DNA from: CAVQJU01 sp963755195
Lineage (GTDB): Bacteria; Acidobacteriota; Vicinamibacteria; Vicinamibacterales; CAVVIG01
Reading direction: 5' to 3'
NCBI GenBank assembly: GCA_963755195.1
Contig: CAVWIZ010000008.1
Coordinates: forward strand, 434,001 to 498,000
DNA: 64,000 nucleotides
Below the pieces are notes generated by a model. That model was given only the letters and a program-made list of their open reading frames with translations, was not told where the DNA came from and did not search any database. Positions 46,130 through 54,792 of this stretch are shown here, piece after piece. The translations under genes and the position numbers were made by a program. Position 1 is the stretch's first letter, and each line of letters opens with the position of its first letter.

Positions 46130-47754
46130 CTAGCCGTCGAACCGGACCATGACGACCGTCAGGTCGTCGTTCGGCGTCGCGGCGCCGCAGAAGATCTTGA
46201 CGTCGGCGAGCAGGCCCTCGAGCAGCGCCTCCGGGTTCTGGATCAGCGATCGATGCCGCTCGATCGACGCCAGCAGGCGTTCGTCCATGTACTCCTCGCC
46301 CGCGACGTCGAGTGCTTCCGTGACACCGTCGCTGAACGCGACGATGAAATCGCCCGGACGGAGGGAGACGGTCTCCTCTTCAAACGTCGCATGCTCGAAC
46401 AGCCCAAGCACGAGGCCACCGGTCTCGAGGCGCTTCACGCCTGATGCCGTGACGAGCATCGGCGCGTTGTGGCCGGCGTTCGAGAAGGTGAACGCGCCGT
46501 CGGGGCCCAGGAGCCCGTAGAAGGCCGTCAGGAACCGGTTTTCGATCGCCCGCCTGAAGAGGCCCCGGTTCAACCGCGACATGACGGCGGCGGGACTCAT
46601 CTGATAGGTGGACTCCGCGCTGAACATGCCGAGGACGGCCGCCGCCAGGAGTGCCGCGGGCGATCCCTTGCCCGCGACGTCGCCGACGATGAATCCGAAC
46701 TGGCCGGTGGGGAGATCGACGTAGTCGAAGAAATCGCCGCCGACGGCCAGACAAGGCGACGACGAGCCCGTGGCCGCGAAGAAGGCTCCCTTGATGCTTG
46801 CCGCGGGCAAGAGAGACCGCTGGATCGCGGCCGCGACCTTCAGCTCCTGCTCGAACTTGGCTTTGTCGAGCGCTTCGCGGTAGAGGCGGGCGTTTTCGAT
46901 CGCGAGGGCCGCCTCGGCCGAGAGCGTTTCGAGCGCCGACCGCGACGACGCCGATCGCAGCGCGCCGCGTTCGCGGCTGTCGAGATAGAGCACGCCGATC
47001 GCCTGATCGGCGGGCTTGTCGTCGGCACGATCCACGTAGCGCACGATGCGGAGCGGCGTGCAGAGCACGTGCCTGATACCGAGCGCCACCGTCCCGCTGT
47101 GGAGCGCCGCCAGATTGTCGTCCATCAAATCCTCGACGACCTGCTGCTGGCCTGTGGAGAACACGTGCTTCGGGAATCTTGCGGCTGGTGTCGAACGTCC
47201 GGCCAGGGAGCGTGACTTTGCCCCGGGCGCGCGCGAGCGTGAACTCGAGCGTGCCCTCGCGGTTGGCCAGCATGATGAATCCGCGCTCGGCGCCGGTCAC
47301 CTCGATCGCCGAATCGAGCACGAGGGCCAGCACCTCGTCGAGGACGCGGCCCGACCCGAGCGCGCGCAAGCCCTCGAGGAGCGCCGCCATCTGTCGAAGT
47401 TCGGTGGCGTGGGAGGCGGCGCTCCGCTCGGCCGACGGCGCGTCTTCACCGATGGCAAACACGATCTCGATGTCGCTCGACTTGCCCAGGCGTATCTGAT
47501 CGCCGTGCGCCAGCGGCGCGCCGGTCGATCTTCTCGTCGTTGACGAACGTGCCGAATTTCGACTCGCGGTCGTACAGGACCGACTGGCCGCCTTCGAGCA
47601 GGATTTCCGCGTGAACGCGGGAGATGTCGCCCCCGGGCAGCCGCAGGTCGGTTTCGCTGCGCCGGCCTATCGAGAACGTCGGTTTGTCGAGCGGAACGAT
47701 CCGCCGGCCGAGCGCGTCGGTCACAATCAAGCGGGGTTCAGCGGGCACGGACAT
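46130..47754 (-). CDS. FHA-GAF-PP2C (SpoIIE-type) phosphatase, frameshifted
   Basis: From ATG 47754 an FHA domain (FSIGRRSETDLRLPGGDISR), then a GAF domain (VTGAERGFIMLANREG), then a PP2C-type catalytic domain (GGDFFDYVDL, GDVAGKGSPAALL, SNAGHNAPM, FSDGVTEALD, NDDLTVVMVR). Frame changes are needed near 47520 and 47170. FHA binds phospho-threonine, so the protein could reverse signals of the neighbouring Ser/Thr kinase. Reading frames can be joined without losing motifs; indels are the likely cause. About 540 residues. Confidence 0.85.
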
Positions 47755-47843
47755 AGGGTGGTTCGCCGACGTGGAGCTAGAGCGAGGCGGCATTATAAGC
47801 TGAGACTCTCTGCGCCGCCGACGTGGTCCTGAACGCCCCGCCG

Positions 47844-48890
47844 CTAGACCAGCTCTGTGGCGGCCGGAGGGATCAGCACCGGCTCGCGTCCCAGCACGCC
47901 GCCGCTGTCAACCAACCAGCCGATGGGGCGATCGAAGTCGCGGCGCACGCAGCCAGCCGCGAGCGCCTGCTGTTCGTACGGCTCGCGCACGCAACGGATC
48001 GCGAGCAGATCGGCGGTTTGCCGGTGCCGGTCGCTGATGGCGTCGAGCAGCGCGGGGAACGCCTCCGGCGGAATCGTTCCCCACATGTCGGCGAGGTAGA
48101 CGGTGCGAAGCTGGGAGCGGTACCCGCGCCGCGCGTGCGTCACCGCGACGAACCCGTCCGCTCCGAGCGCTGCGTCGCGATAGCGATAGACGCAGCCGTC
48201 CACCTGAGGCACGTCGAGAAATCGCCAGCGGATGAACGCGGCGTCTCGAACCGGCTGCAGACCACCAGCCAGCCCAGCGAGGGCGGCATCCTCGGGGCGA
48301 TCGATCGTCTCGAGGGCAGCGCCCGACCCACGGCGGACACCGACCGGACGAAGGCGCCCAAGCGGCGCGACGGCGCGGGCCAACGGCGCCAGCCGTCCAC
48401 CGAGGCGGCGGACGAGCATCTCCTCGAGCACCGGCGGCCACCGAACCGGCCGCAGCAGCTCGTACCCGGTTCGCGCGAGCGGCGTGCCTCCCGCGGACCG
48501 CCATAGGCGCTCGGTCTGCTCGTTGGCCGTGGTCGCATACAGGGCGAACCGCGCGCTCAGCGCGCGGTACTGCAGGAAGATGTGGATGCCGGCGCCGCGA
48601 ATCGAGCGGTCGACATAAAAACCGCTCGACATCAGCGCCGTGTACTGACGCGATTGCAGGGTCAGGCGATGGGGGATGCACAGCATCGCGCCGGCAATCG
48701 CGCCGGACGGCAGGCGCGCACACCACACGAGGGGGATGTCTGGCCGGCGCGAAGGATTGCGGGCGTGCCATGCGAGTCGCGGGTAAATCGACTCGGCCGG
48801 CTCGCCGACCTGAGAGGAAAAGAACCGCGCCAGCTCCTGGAGGTCCGGTTCGGTGGCGTCAATCGAGAATGGCGCCATCGCCGCCGTCAA
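47844..48890 (-). CDS. GNAT-like acyltransferase (tandem)
   Basis: About 348 residues with two GNAT-like halves; the N-terminal half shows SGFYVDRSIRGAGIHIFLQYRA, resembling an acetyl-CoA/acyl-ACP binding loop (R/G-x-G-x-G/A). A TTG start at 48890 overlaps the preceding SDR stop (TTGA), so it is translated by coupling; ATG 48878 is another possibility. Last gene of the five-gene operon. It could move an acyl group from the carrier protein to a sugar or peptide acceptor. Confidence 0.7.
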   Translation of the reverse strand: MTAAMAPFSIDATEPDLQELARFFSSQVGEPAESIYPRLAWHARNPSRRPDIPLVWCARLPSGAIAGAMLCIPHRLTLQSRQYTALMSSGFYVDRSIRGAGIHIFLQYRALSARFALYATTANEQTERLWRSAGGTPLARTGYELLRPVRWPPVLEEMLVRRLGGRLAPLARAVAPLGRLRPVGVRRGSGAALETIDRPEDAALAGLAGGLQPVRDAAFIRWRFLDVPQVDGCVYRYRDAALGADGFVAVTHARRGYRSQLRTVYLADMWGTIPPEAFPALLDAISDRHRQTADLLAIRCVREPYEQQALAAGCVRRDFDRPIGWLVDSGGVLGREPVLIPPAATELV

Positions 48891-49615
48891 CAGGTCAGAC
48901 CGCCGTCAACGACAAGCGTTTGGCCCGTGATGAATCCCGCCGCGTCGCCAAGCAGAAACAACACCGCAGCGGCCACGTCGTCAATCGTGGCGAGCCGCTG
49001 GAGGGGCGTCCGGCGTGCAATCTGAACCAGCTGCTCGGCGGTCAGCGTGTCGGAGAGCTCGGTTTTCAGGTATCCCGGCGCGACGGTGTTCACCGTAATG
49101 CCCCGGCGCCCCACCTCCCTCGCCAGCGCGCGCGTCATGCCGTCCACACCCGCTTTTGCCGCCGAGTAGGCGGAGAGGCCGCTGTAGCCCCGCAAGCCGA
49201 CGATCGACCCGACGCTCAGCACCCGCCCGCCGCTCTGATTCCTGAGAAAGACGCGGAGCACCGCGCGCGTGAGCGCCAGCACGCCGACCAGATTCACCGA
49301 GATAATCCGATTGGCCTCGATCATCGGGAACGTGGCCAGCACACCCTCCCCGGCAATGGCGGCGTTGTTGACGAGGCCCCATAGCCCGTCCCCGCCGGCC
49401 CAGGCAACGGCGGCGCCGACGAACGCTTCAGGGTCGTCCTCGCCGATTCGGCATGCGAACCAACGGAGCCGGTCCGCGTGATCGCGCTGCAGGCGCTCCA
49501 GATCGGCCGACAGCGAGCGGCTGCAGGTTGACACGCGGTACCCGTCCCGGAGCAGGTGCTGCACCAGACCGAACCCGATCCCGCGGCTCCCGCCCGTAAC
49601 GATGACGTGTCTCAT
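48887..49615 (-). CDS. SDR oxidoreductase (FabG-like)
   Basis: 242 residues. Cofactor motif TGGSRGIG at the N-terminus, NNAAIAG, catalytic Ser in SVGSIVGL and Tyr-Lys in YSAAKAG, then the PGYLKTELSD and TGQTLVVDGG tail typical of 3-oxoacyl-ACP reductases. NADP(H) preference is likely. Given the neighbouring ACP and ligase it probably reduces a beta-ketoacyl or related carrier-bound intermediate. ATG 49615 overlaps the ligase stop by four bases (ATGA). Confidence 0.88.
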   Translation of the reverse strand: MRHVIVTGGSRGIGFGLVQHLLRDGYRVSTCSRSLSADLERLQRDHADRLRWFACRIGEDDPEAFVGAAVAWAGGDGLWGLVNNAAIAGEGVLATFPMIEANRIISVNLVGVLALTRAVLRVFLRNQSGGRVLSVGSIVGLRGYSGLSAYSAAKAGVDGMTRALAREVGRRGITVNTVAPGYLKTELSDTLTAEQLVQIARRTPLQRLATIDDVAAAVLFLLGDAAGFITGQTLVVDGGLTC

Positions 49616-50820
49616 GCGCGCGTCTTCTTTCCTGAATCGGCAATCTGCAGTTCGTCCACGACGGTGATACGCACCGGACGCTCGTGCTTGGCCAGCGAAC
49701 GGCCGGCGTGCGCCTCCAGCGCGGCCACGACGGTCGGTCCGTCGTGGCAGGGCTCGCACAAAACATCGGCGACAAGTATGTTGCCCGTGATGGCGTTCGC
49801 GCGCGGATAGACGTGCACGTCGGCGACGCCGTCCACTTCGAGCAGTACGCGCTCGACCCGCTCGGGCGCCACCTTGTAGCCGCCGACATTCACCATGCGG
49901 TCGCCGCGTCCGCAGAAGACGATCCGATCACCCAGCCGCTCAACCAGATCGCCGCTCCGCAACCAGCCGTCGGCGGTCGCCGGCGCCGCGTCTTCGGACC
50001 GGTACCCCCGCATCGCGCGCGGACTCCTCACCTCGAGCAACCCGTCGACAATACGCAGCTCGGTGCCGTCGATGCCCGTGTCGACCCACGCCGCCGGAAA
50101 ACCTGCGAGGCGATCGTTGACGGCAAACAGCGCGCCGGCTTCCGTCGACGCGTAGATGTGCGTGATGCGCGCCGATGGATGCCGGTTCGCCAGGCGATCG
50201 AGTGTCGTCTGATCGACGGCTTCCCCGCCGATCGTGATCTGCTCAAGCGGCGGGACTGGCCCGGCCCCCGCCGATGCGAGCAGCCACGCACGCCAGAAGG
50301 TCGGCGTGCCACTGGCGTGCGTCACGTGGTACGCAACAGCGGCGCGAAACAGATCGGGGACCGCTCGGGATGCGGGCGCCACCAACAGTCCGCGGGTGAT
50401 GAGCGCCGTGAGGATCACCTGGAGGCCCGCGAACGCCGTTGCGCTGTAGGTGAGCAGCCAGACGCCGCCGCTCTCGGCGGGTCGGATTCGCCCCGCGAGC
50501 GACGCAAGATCGTGTGCCGCGATTTTCGGCCGCCCGGAGGTGCCCGACGTGAGGAGCAGCACCTCGAATCCCCGTCCACCCGCAGGTGCCACGGCGGTCG
50601 GCGACAGCAGGACGGGACAGTCGGCCGAGACGGCCGCAAGGATCGCCGCGATCACGTCGGCGGCCTTTCCGGATGGCACGCGCAGCATGGACGCCGGTCT
50701 CTCGACCGGCAGCAGCGCGTCGGCGTGCCGCCGCAGATCGGCGGCAGTCACTTCCCCGCGATCCGTCACGACGACGGGCGCATCGCCGTAGCGGCCGAGC
50801 GCCGCGGCCAAATCAGGCAT
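49612..50820 (-). CDS. Adenylate-forming acyl-CoA/ACP ligase
   Basis: 402 residues from ATG 50820, shorter than typical 500-residue acyl-CoA synthetases but with most core motifs: LLLTSGTSGRPK (A3), IYASTEAGALF (A5), WLRSGDLVERLGDRI (A7), GRGDRMVNVGGYKVAP (A8) and a C-terminal Lys in ADSGKKTRA (A10). It likely activates a carboxylic acid as an adenylate and loads it on the carrier protein encoded just before it, whose last bases it overlaps (8 bp). Confidence 0.85.
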   Translation of the reverse strand: MPDLAAALGRYGDAPVVVTDRGEVTAADLRRHADALLPVERPASMLRVPSGKAADVIAAILAAVSADCPVLLSPTAVAPAGGRGFEVLLLTSGTSGRPKIAAHDLASLAGRIRPAESGGVWLLTYSATAFAGLQVILTALITRGLLVAPASRAVPDLFRAAVAYHVTHASGTPTFWRAWLLASAGAGPVPPLEQITIGGEAVDQTTLDRLANRHPSARITHIYASTEAGALFAVNDRLAGFPAAWVDTGIDGTELRIVDGLLEVRSPRAMRGYRSEDAAPATADGWLRSGDLVERLGDRIVFCGRGDRMVNVGGYKVAPERVERVLLEVDGVADVHVYPRANAITGNILVADVLCEPCHDGPTVVAALEAHAGRSLAKHERPVRITVVDELQIADSGKKTRA

Positions 50821-51064
50821 GAGGAGCAAACAACGCGGCCAGATCACCCACGGTCCGAAAGTCGACAAGACCATCACGGAAGGGTTCGATGCCGGTGGCG
50901 ATCTCGAGCTCGACGACGAGCGCGGCCAGATCGAGCGAGTCGATGGGCAGGGCACCTTCAAACAGCGCGGTATCCGCCGCGATGGGCGGCAGCGTGACGC
51001 CCTTACTCGCCGCGAACTCGCGGATGCGGCGGTCGATGAAGGCCGTGACGGCCGTACGATCCAT
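50813..51064 (-). CDS. Acyl carrier protein
   Basis: An 83-residue four-helix carrier. Ser43 in PIDSLDLAALVVELE matches the DSL phosphopantetheine site. Not the housekeeping ACP judging from its context, but a dedicated carrier of this operon. It lies between the deacetylase and the ligase, 23 bases after the former. Confidence 0.88.
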   Translation of the reverse strand: MDRTAVTAFIDRRIREFAASKGVTLPPIAADTALFEGALPIDSLDLAALVVELEIATGIEPFRDGLVDFRTVGDLAALFAPHA

Positions 51065-51087
51065 CGTGTGGTGTCGTGGCTGCGCCT

Positions 51088-51993
51088 TTAGGGTAGCGAA
51101 AGGCCGCGGCCGTTGGCAAGGCGCGACGCCAATTCGCGAGCCGTCACGAACTCGGGATCGAAGCGCTCGCGGAGCGTCGCGACGTTTCGCCCGAAGTTCG
51201 CGATACCGTCAGCGGTGAGCGATTCCGGGTGGAAGAAGAACGCCAGCACGTCCGAGGGCGGTGGCGGCGAGGGCCACACATCGGTCATCATGCGGTTTTT
51301 CGCCGCCAGACCGCGCCATGACCATTCGCCGTGCAGCACACGCCAGCCGGCGCGCTTGGCCATCCCCATGGCGCTCGTGCGGAACGACGTGATCGGCACC
51401 TCGAGCAACCGCAGCGGCGCGTCGCCCGGCCGCTGATAGTCTGTGCGGCTCGGATGATACGGCACGCGTGGACACCGCCGCCAGTCCACCACGATCCGCT
51501 CGCCGTCGATCGACCACCACACGACATGGCCGGGAATCGCCGAGAAATCGATCTGAATACCGAGCGACTCCAGCCGTGCCATCGTCTCATGATTGGCATA
51601 GTCCCAGCCCAGACGCGTCGAGCGCACCGGATAGAACTTCGACAAGGCGGCATGCGCGTCGGGCAGCCATGGCGGATTGGGATCGAATCCGCTCGCGCGC
51701 TCACCGAACGTCCAATGGTGGAAGTGCCATCCGAGTTCGTGGCCCTGCGCCTCGAGCCTGGCCCACATCGCGTGCCGCGTCGTGTAGCCCGACTCGAAGG
51801 CCCCCGTGACGTGACGGATGGTGTCGTCGGCGCGGATGAGCCACGTGATCTTCGGCACGTCGGCGCCAAGCGCAGCCAGAAGCTGCGGAATCAGCTCGAG
51901 CGGATCCCAGGCGTCCCACGCCGGCCGCTGACGCATGCCAGGCAGGCGCGGATCGACGTCGGCGCCGATGAGGGCAACGGGCCTGAGCAACAT
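51088..51993 (-). CDS. Polysaccharide deacetylase-family protein
   Basis: 301 residues with the start of a NodB-type barrel: an early ALIGADVDPRLPG and a His-rich HELGWHFHHW consistent with metal binding, and late FFFHPESLT. No signal peptide. Probably removes an acetyl or acyl group from a sugar, or belongs to a related (TIM-barrel) hydrolase. First gene of the minus-strand operon 51993 to 47844. Confidence 0.7.
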   Translation of the reverse strand: MLLRPVALIGADVDPRLPGMRQRPAWDAWDPLELIPQLLAALGADVPKITWLIRADDTIRHVTGAFESGYTTRHAMWARLEAQGHELGWHFHHWTFGERASGFDPNPPWLPDAHAALSKFYPVRSTRLGWDYANHETMARLESLGIQIDFSAIPGHVVWWSIDGERIVVDWRRCPRVPYHPSRTDYQRPGDAPLRLLEVPITSFRTSAMGMAKRAGWRVLHGEWSWRGLAAKNRMMTDVWPSPPPPSDVLAFFFHPESLTADGIANFGRNVATLRERFDPEFVTARELASRLANGRGLSLP

Positions 51994-52070
51994 CAGAATG
52001 ATGTTATAGGCTACGGCCCATGCGATCGAGAAAACTCCGACGCCTTCCCGCCGCGCTTCGCTAGACCCCC

Positions 52071-52866
52071 ATGCCCCGATTCAAACTGACGATCGAGTAC
52101 GCCGGCACCCGATACAGCGGCTGGCAGATCCAGAAGAATGCGAAGACCATCCAGGGCGAGATTGACCGAGCCGTCCGGACCGTCACGACGCGCAGGGATT
52201 TCGAGCTGTACGGATCGGGGCGCACGGATGCCGGCGTCCATGCGCTCGCGCAAGTGGCCCACCTCGACGTCGCCACCAGCCTCCCGCCGGACACACTCAC
52301 CGAGCGGCTGAACGGTGAACTGCCCGCGGACATCAACATCCTGCGGGCTGAAATCGTGCCGCACAGGTTCCATGCGCGACACGACGCCGTCGCGCGGCGC
52401 TACCTGTATCAGATCGCGCGGCGACGGACGGCGTTTGCCAAAGCGTTTGTCTGGTGGGTGAAAGACCCGCTCGCCGTCGATCGCATGCGCCAGGCCGCCA
52501 CGGCGTTCGTCGGGTTCAGGGATTTTGGCGCGTTTGCCGAATCCGACGGCGGCGCCGATGCGCGCCCGTTCGACGCGCGTGCTCGTCGATCGGCTGGACA
52601 TTGCCGAAGCAGGCGACCTCGTGCTCGTCGGCGTCGAAGGCTCGCACTTCCTGTGGAAGATGGTCCGCCGGATCGTTGGCGTTCTCGTGGAGATCGGGCG
52701 GGGCACGCTCGAACCGGAAGCCGCGGCCCGTCTGCTGAACGGTCCGCCGGACGAGCCGGCTCGGCTGACTGCGCCCGCCTCTGGGCTGTTCCTCGAGCGC
52801 GTCTACTATGCAAACGACGAGCGCGGGGCGCCGCTCCAACCCGCCACGCGGCTCGGGCGCGGCTAG
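52071..52866 (+). CDS. truA: tRNA pseudouridine synthase A, frameshifted
   Basis: Converts U38-40 of tRNA anticodon stems to pseudouridine. N-terminal motif FKLTIEYAGTRYSGWQIQ and the catalytic Asp in GSGRTDAGVHALAQVAH (about residue 55) are clear. Near 52565 the frame shifts; the C-terminal part RVLVDRLDIAEAGDLVLVGV, HFLWKMVRRIVGVLVEIGRG and FLERVYY is in another frame. About 265 residues if joined, as expected. Since truA is widely conserved, an assembly indel is the simplest explanation. Convergent with the next gene, three bases apart. Confidence 0.92.
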
Positions 52867-52869
52867 GGG

Positions 52870-53946
52870 CTAGCGTGGAGCAATGACGGTGGGTTTGAAG
52901 GCCGCGTCGAGCCGGGCGCCCAGCACGAGGGTGACCACCTGCGCGTAGCTGGCGGCGCCGGCGTCAACACGGTTCGCCTTGAGGTATTGGTTGTAGACGC
53001 TCCACCCCGCGGACGACACTTTCGGGTTGACGTTGCGAACCAGACGCGCGGCCGCCTGACGCAAATCCTCGCGCGGGCCGTCGGCCAGCCGGGCCGCCAC
53101 ATCCGCTCGATCGCGGCCCGGCAGGGCGCTCGTCAGCTCGCCGAACAGAAACAACCAGCCGCTGTACTGCGCGGGCGCTGCCCCGCGTACGCACGTCAGC
53201 CAACCGACGAAGTTGGCTTCGCCTTCGTCGGCATATCCAGCCAGGTGACTCCACTCGTGCGCGACGATGAACGGGCGCTCGAATGGGAGCAGATCGCTCG
53301 CGACCAGCGTTTCGAGAAAAAACGGATCGGTCATTCCGGCGACGGCGGCAGGACGAAAATACCAATCGAGCAGCGTCAACTTCGGCCGGCCGGGAACAGT
53401 CGTGCCCGGGGCGCCAAGATCGCGTTCGACCGTTGACAACGCATCCGCCAGCGAGGCCTCCACCCCGCTGTCGTCAGACCAGCCGATCGCGTGCGCACGC
53501 TCATGCAGCGCGTTCACGCGCGCGACGGCCGTCAAGGCGAGGGCACGGGCAGCCTGAGGCGTCACCGCCCCGCGGTCGAACAGGAGCTTCTCCTGGAGGG
53601 GAAGCCGGCGATAGTTGAAGCCCCACAGCGCAAGAAACATCAGGTACAGGGTCGCCGCGGGTACAAGCGTCCGGACGGCGAGTCGACGTGCGGCCCGGAC
53701 CGGGCCGAGGCGGAACACACGATGGACGTCGATTGCCGTGGCGGCCAGCCATACCACCATCACCGAGAGCAGGAGCACGTCAATCAACGCGAACGGCGCC
53801 CGATTCGATAGCGCCGTGATGAACCGCTGTAAGACCGGATACACGGCGGTCGAATACAAACGTTCGACGGCCGCGCGGGGGAGAGGCACGACAGCGACTG
53901 CGGCCGCCGTCACCACCACCACGAGCGCCACAACCCGGGCCTTCAC
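52870..53946 (-). CDS. DUF3810-like membrane metalloprotease
   Basis: 358 residues starting at GTG 53946, chosen because AAAGGAG lies seven bases upstream; the frame goes on to 54012. Three N-terminal helices precede a soluble domain with the zinc motif HEWSHLAGYADEGEANF (HExxH plus a downstream Glu). This is typical of DUF3810 proteins and related to zincin peptidases. Substrate and role unknown; plausible membrane-associated protease. Confidence 0.8.
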   Translation of the reverse strand: MKARVVALVVVVTAAAVAVVPLPRAAVERLYSTAVYPVLQRFITALSNRAPFALIDVLLLSVMVVWLAATAIDVHRVFRLGPVRAARRLAVRTLVPAATLYLMFLALWGFNYRRLPLQEKLLFDRGAVTPQAARALALTAVARVNALHERAHAIGWSDDSGVEASLADALSTVERDLGAPGTTVPGRPKLTLLDWYFRPAAVAGMTDPFFLETLVASDLLPFERPFIVAHEWSHLAGYADEGEANFVGWLTCVRGAAPAQYSGWLFLFGELTSALPGRDRADVAARLADGPREDLRQAAARLVRNVNPKVSSAGWSVYNQYLKANRVDAGAASYAQVVTLVLGARLDAAFKPTVIAPR

Positions 53947-54114
53947 ACCGTTTCTCCTTTCTCTTTCAGGACGACGACGCCTCAACAATTGCCATAAACA
54001 CCTTTGAGTCAATAGGTTGACACGTTTCCGCGAGGACAGTCAAAGCGCGGAGGGCCAGACGCGGCTGACAAGTTGCTTGTGGACTGAGGGGTGGCGTGCT
54101 ACCATCCTCGATGT

Positions 54115-54152
54115 AGACTTTAAAGGACTATAATGTCATTTAAAGTTCGTCT
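54115..54152 (+). promoter_or_regulatory. Nested palindrome centred on a TATAAT box, promoter/operator of the EPS locus
   Basis: In this GC-rich genome a short AT-rich patch contains perfect 8-bp arms ACTTTAAA (54117-54124) and TTTAAAGT (54139-54146). Between them lies GAC-TATAAT-GTC, itself symmetrical, with the TATAAT at 54129-54134. A -10 box wrapped in an inverted repeat is the classic layout of an operator that blocks polymerase. No clear -35 box. It is 79 bases before ATG 54213 and likely drives the polysaccharide genes. Confidence 0.55.
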
Positions 54153-54212
54153 ACCGAAGTGTGCAGCCTGTGCAGACTGAGTCGGCACCGCCCGATAAGG
54201 AACGAGGAAGCC

Positions 54213-54782
54213 ATGGCCCGAACTCTCCTTCTCATCTCCGCGGTCGCCCTCGGCCTCAGCGCGCAGGTCGATGCGCAGCAGGCGGCGCCCAAGGCTATCC
54301 CGGCGCCGCGCCCTGTCGCGACCGCGAGTCCGTCGCCGACCGTTCCCAGGCTACTACCGGGAACCAAGCCCAACGTCTTCTCTTCGATTCAGGGAACCGC
54401 GCTCAACTCCACCAACGGCTCGATGCCAAACACCCTGATGCGCCTGCGCGACGCGCGATATGGACGCATCGTTGATACGGTGACGACGGACAAAGCTGGC
54501 GTCTTCACATTTCGCAGCATCGATCCGGGCAGCTACGTGGTGGAGTTGATGAGCCCGGCCAACGAGCTGGTCCTCGCCGCGACGCCGATCATCAACCTGG
54601 GCTCGGGTCAGGTCGCATCGGCAGTGCTGAAGCTGCCGTTCAGAATTCCGCCGTTTGCCGGGATCCTGGGTCACACGACGCCGTCAGCGTTGGCGGTGTC
54701 GTCCGCCGCCACGGCATCAGGGGTGCTCGCCGAAAGCGTCGCCGGCGCCCCCGCCACCGATCGCGCGCTGCCGGGACAATGA
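54213..54782 (+). CDS. Exported carboxypeptidase-regulatory-like protein
   Basis: 189 residues, signal peptide (LLLISAVALGLSAQVDA), Pro-rich linker, then a Cna-B/carboxypeptidase-regulatory-like beta-sandwich (LMRLRDARYGRIVDTVTTDK and GVFTFRSIDPGSYVVELMSP). Such domains are common on surface proteins and next to polysaccharide exporters. Start ATG 54213 has GAGGAAG upstream. It lies ten bases before the tyrosine kinase gene. Confidence 0.72.
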   Translation: MARTLLLISAVALGLSAQVDAQQAAPKAIPAPRPVATASPSPTVPRLLPGTKPNVFSSIQGTALNSTNGSMPNTLMRLRDARYGRIVDTVTTDKAGVFTFRSIDPGSYVVELMSPANELVLAATPIINLGSGQVASAVLKLPFRIPPFAGILGHTTPSALAVSSAATASGVLAESVAGAPATDRALPGQ

Positions 54783-54792
54783 GGAGACGGCG

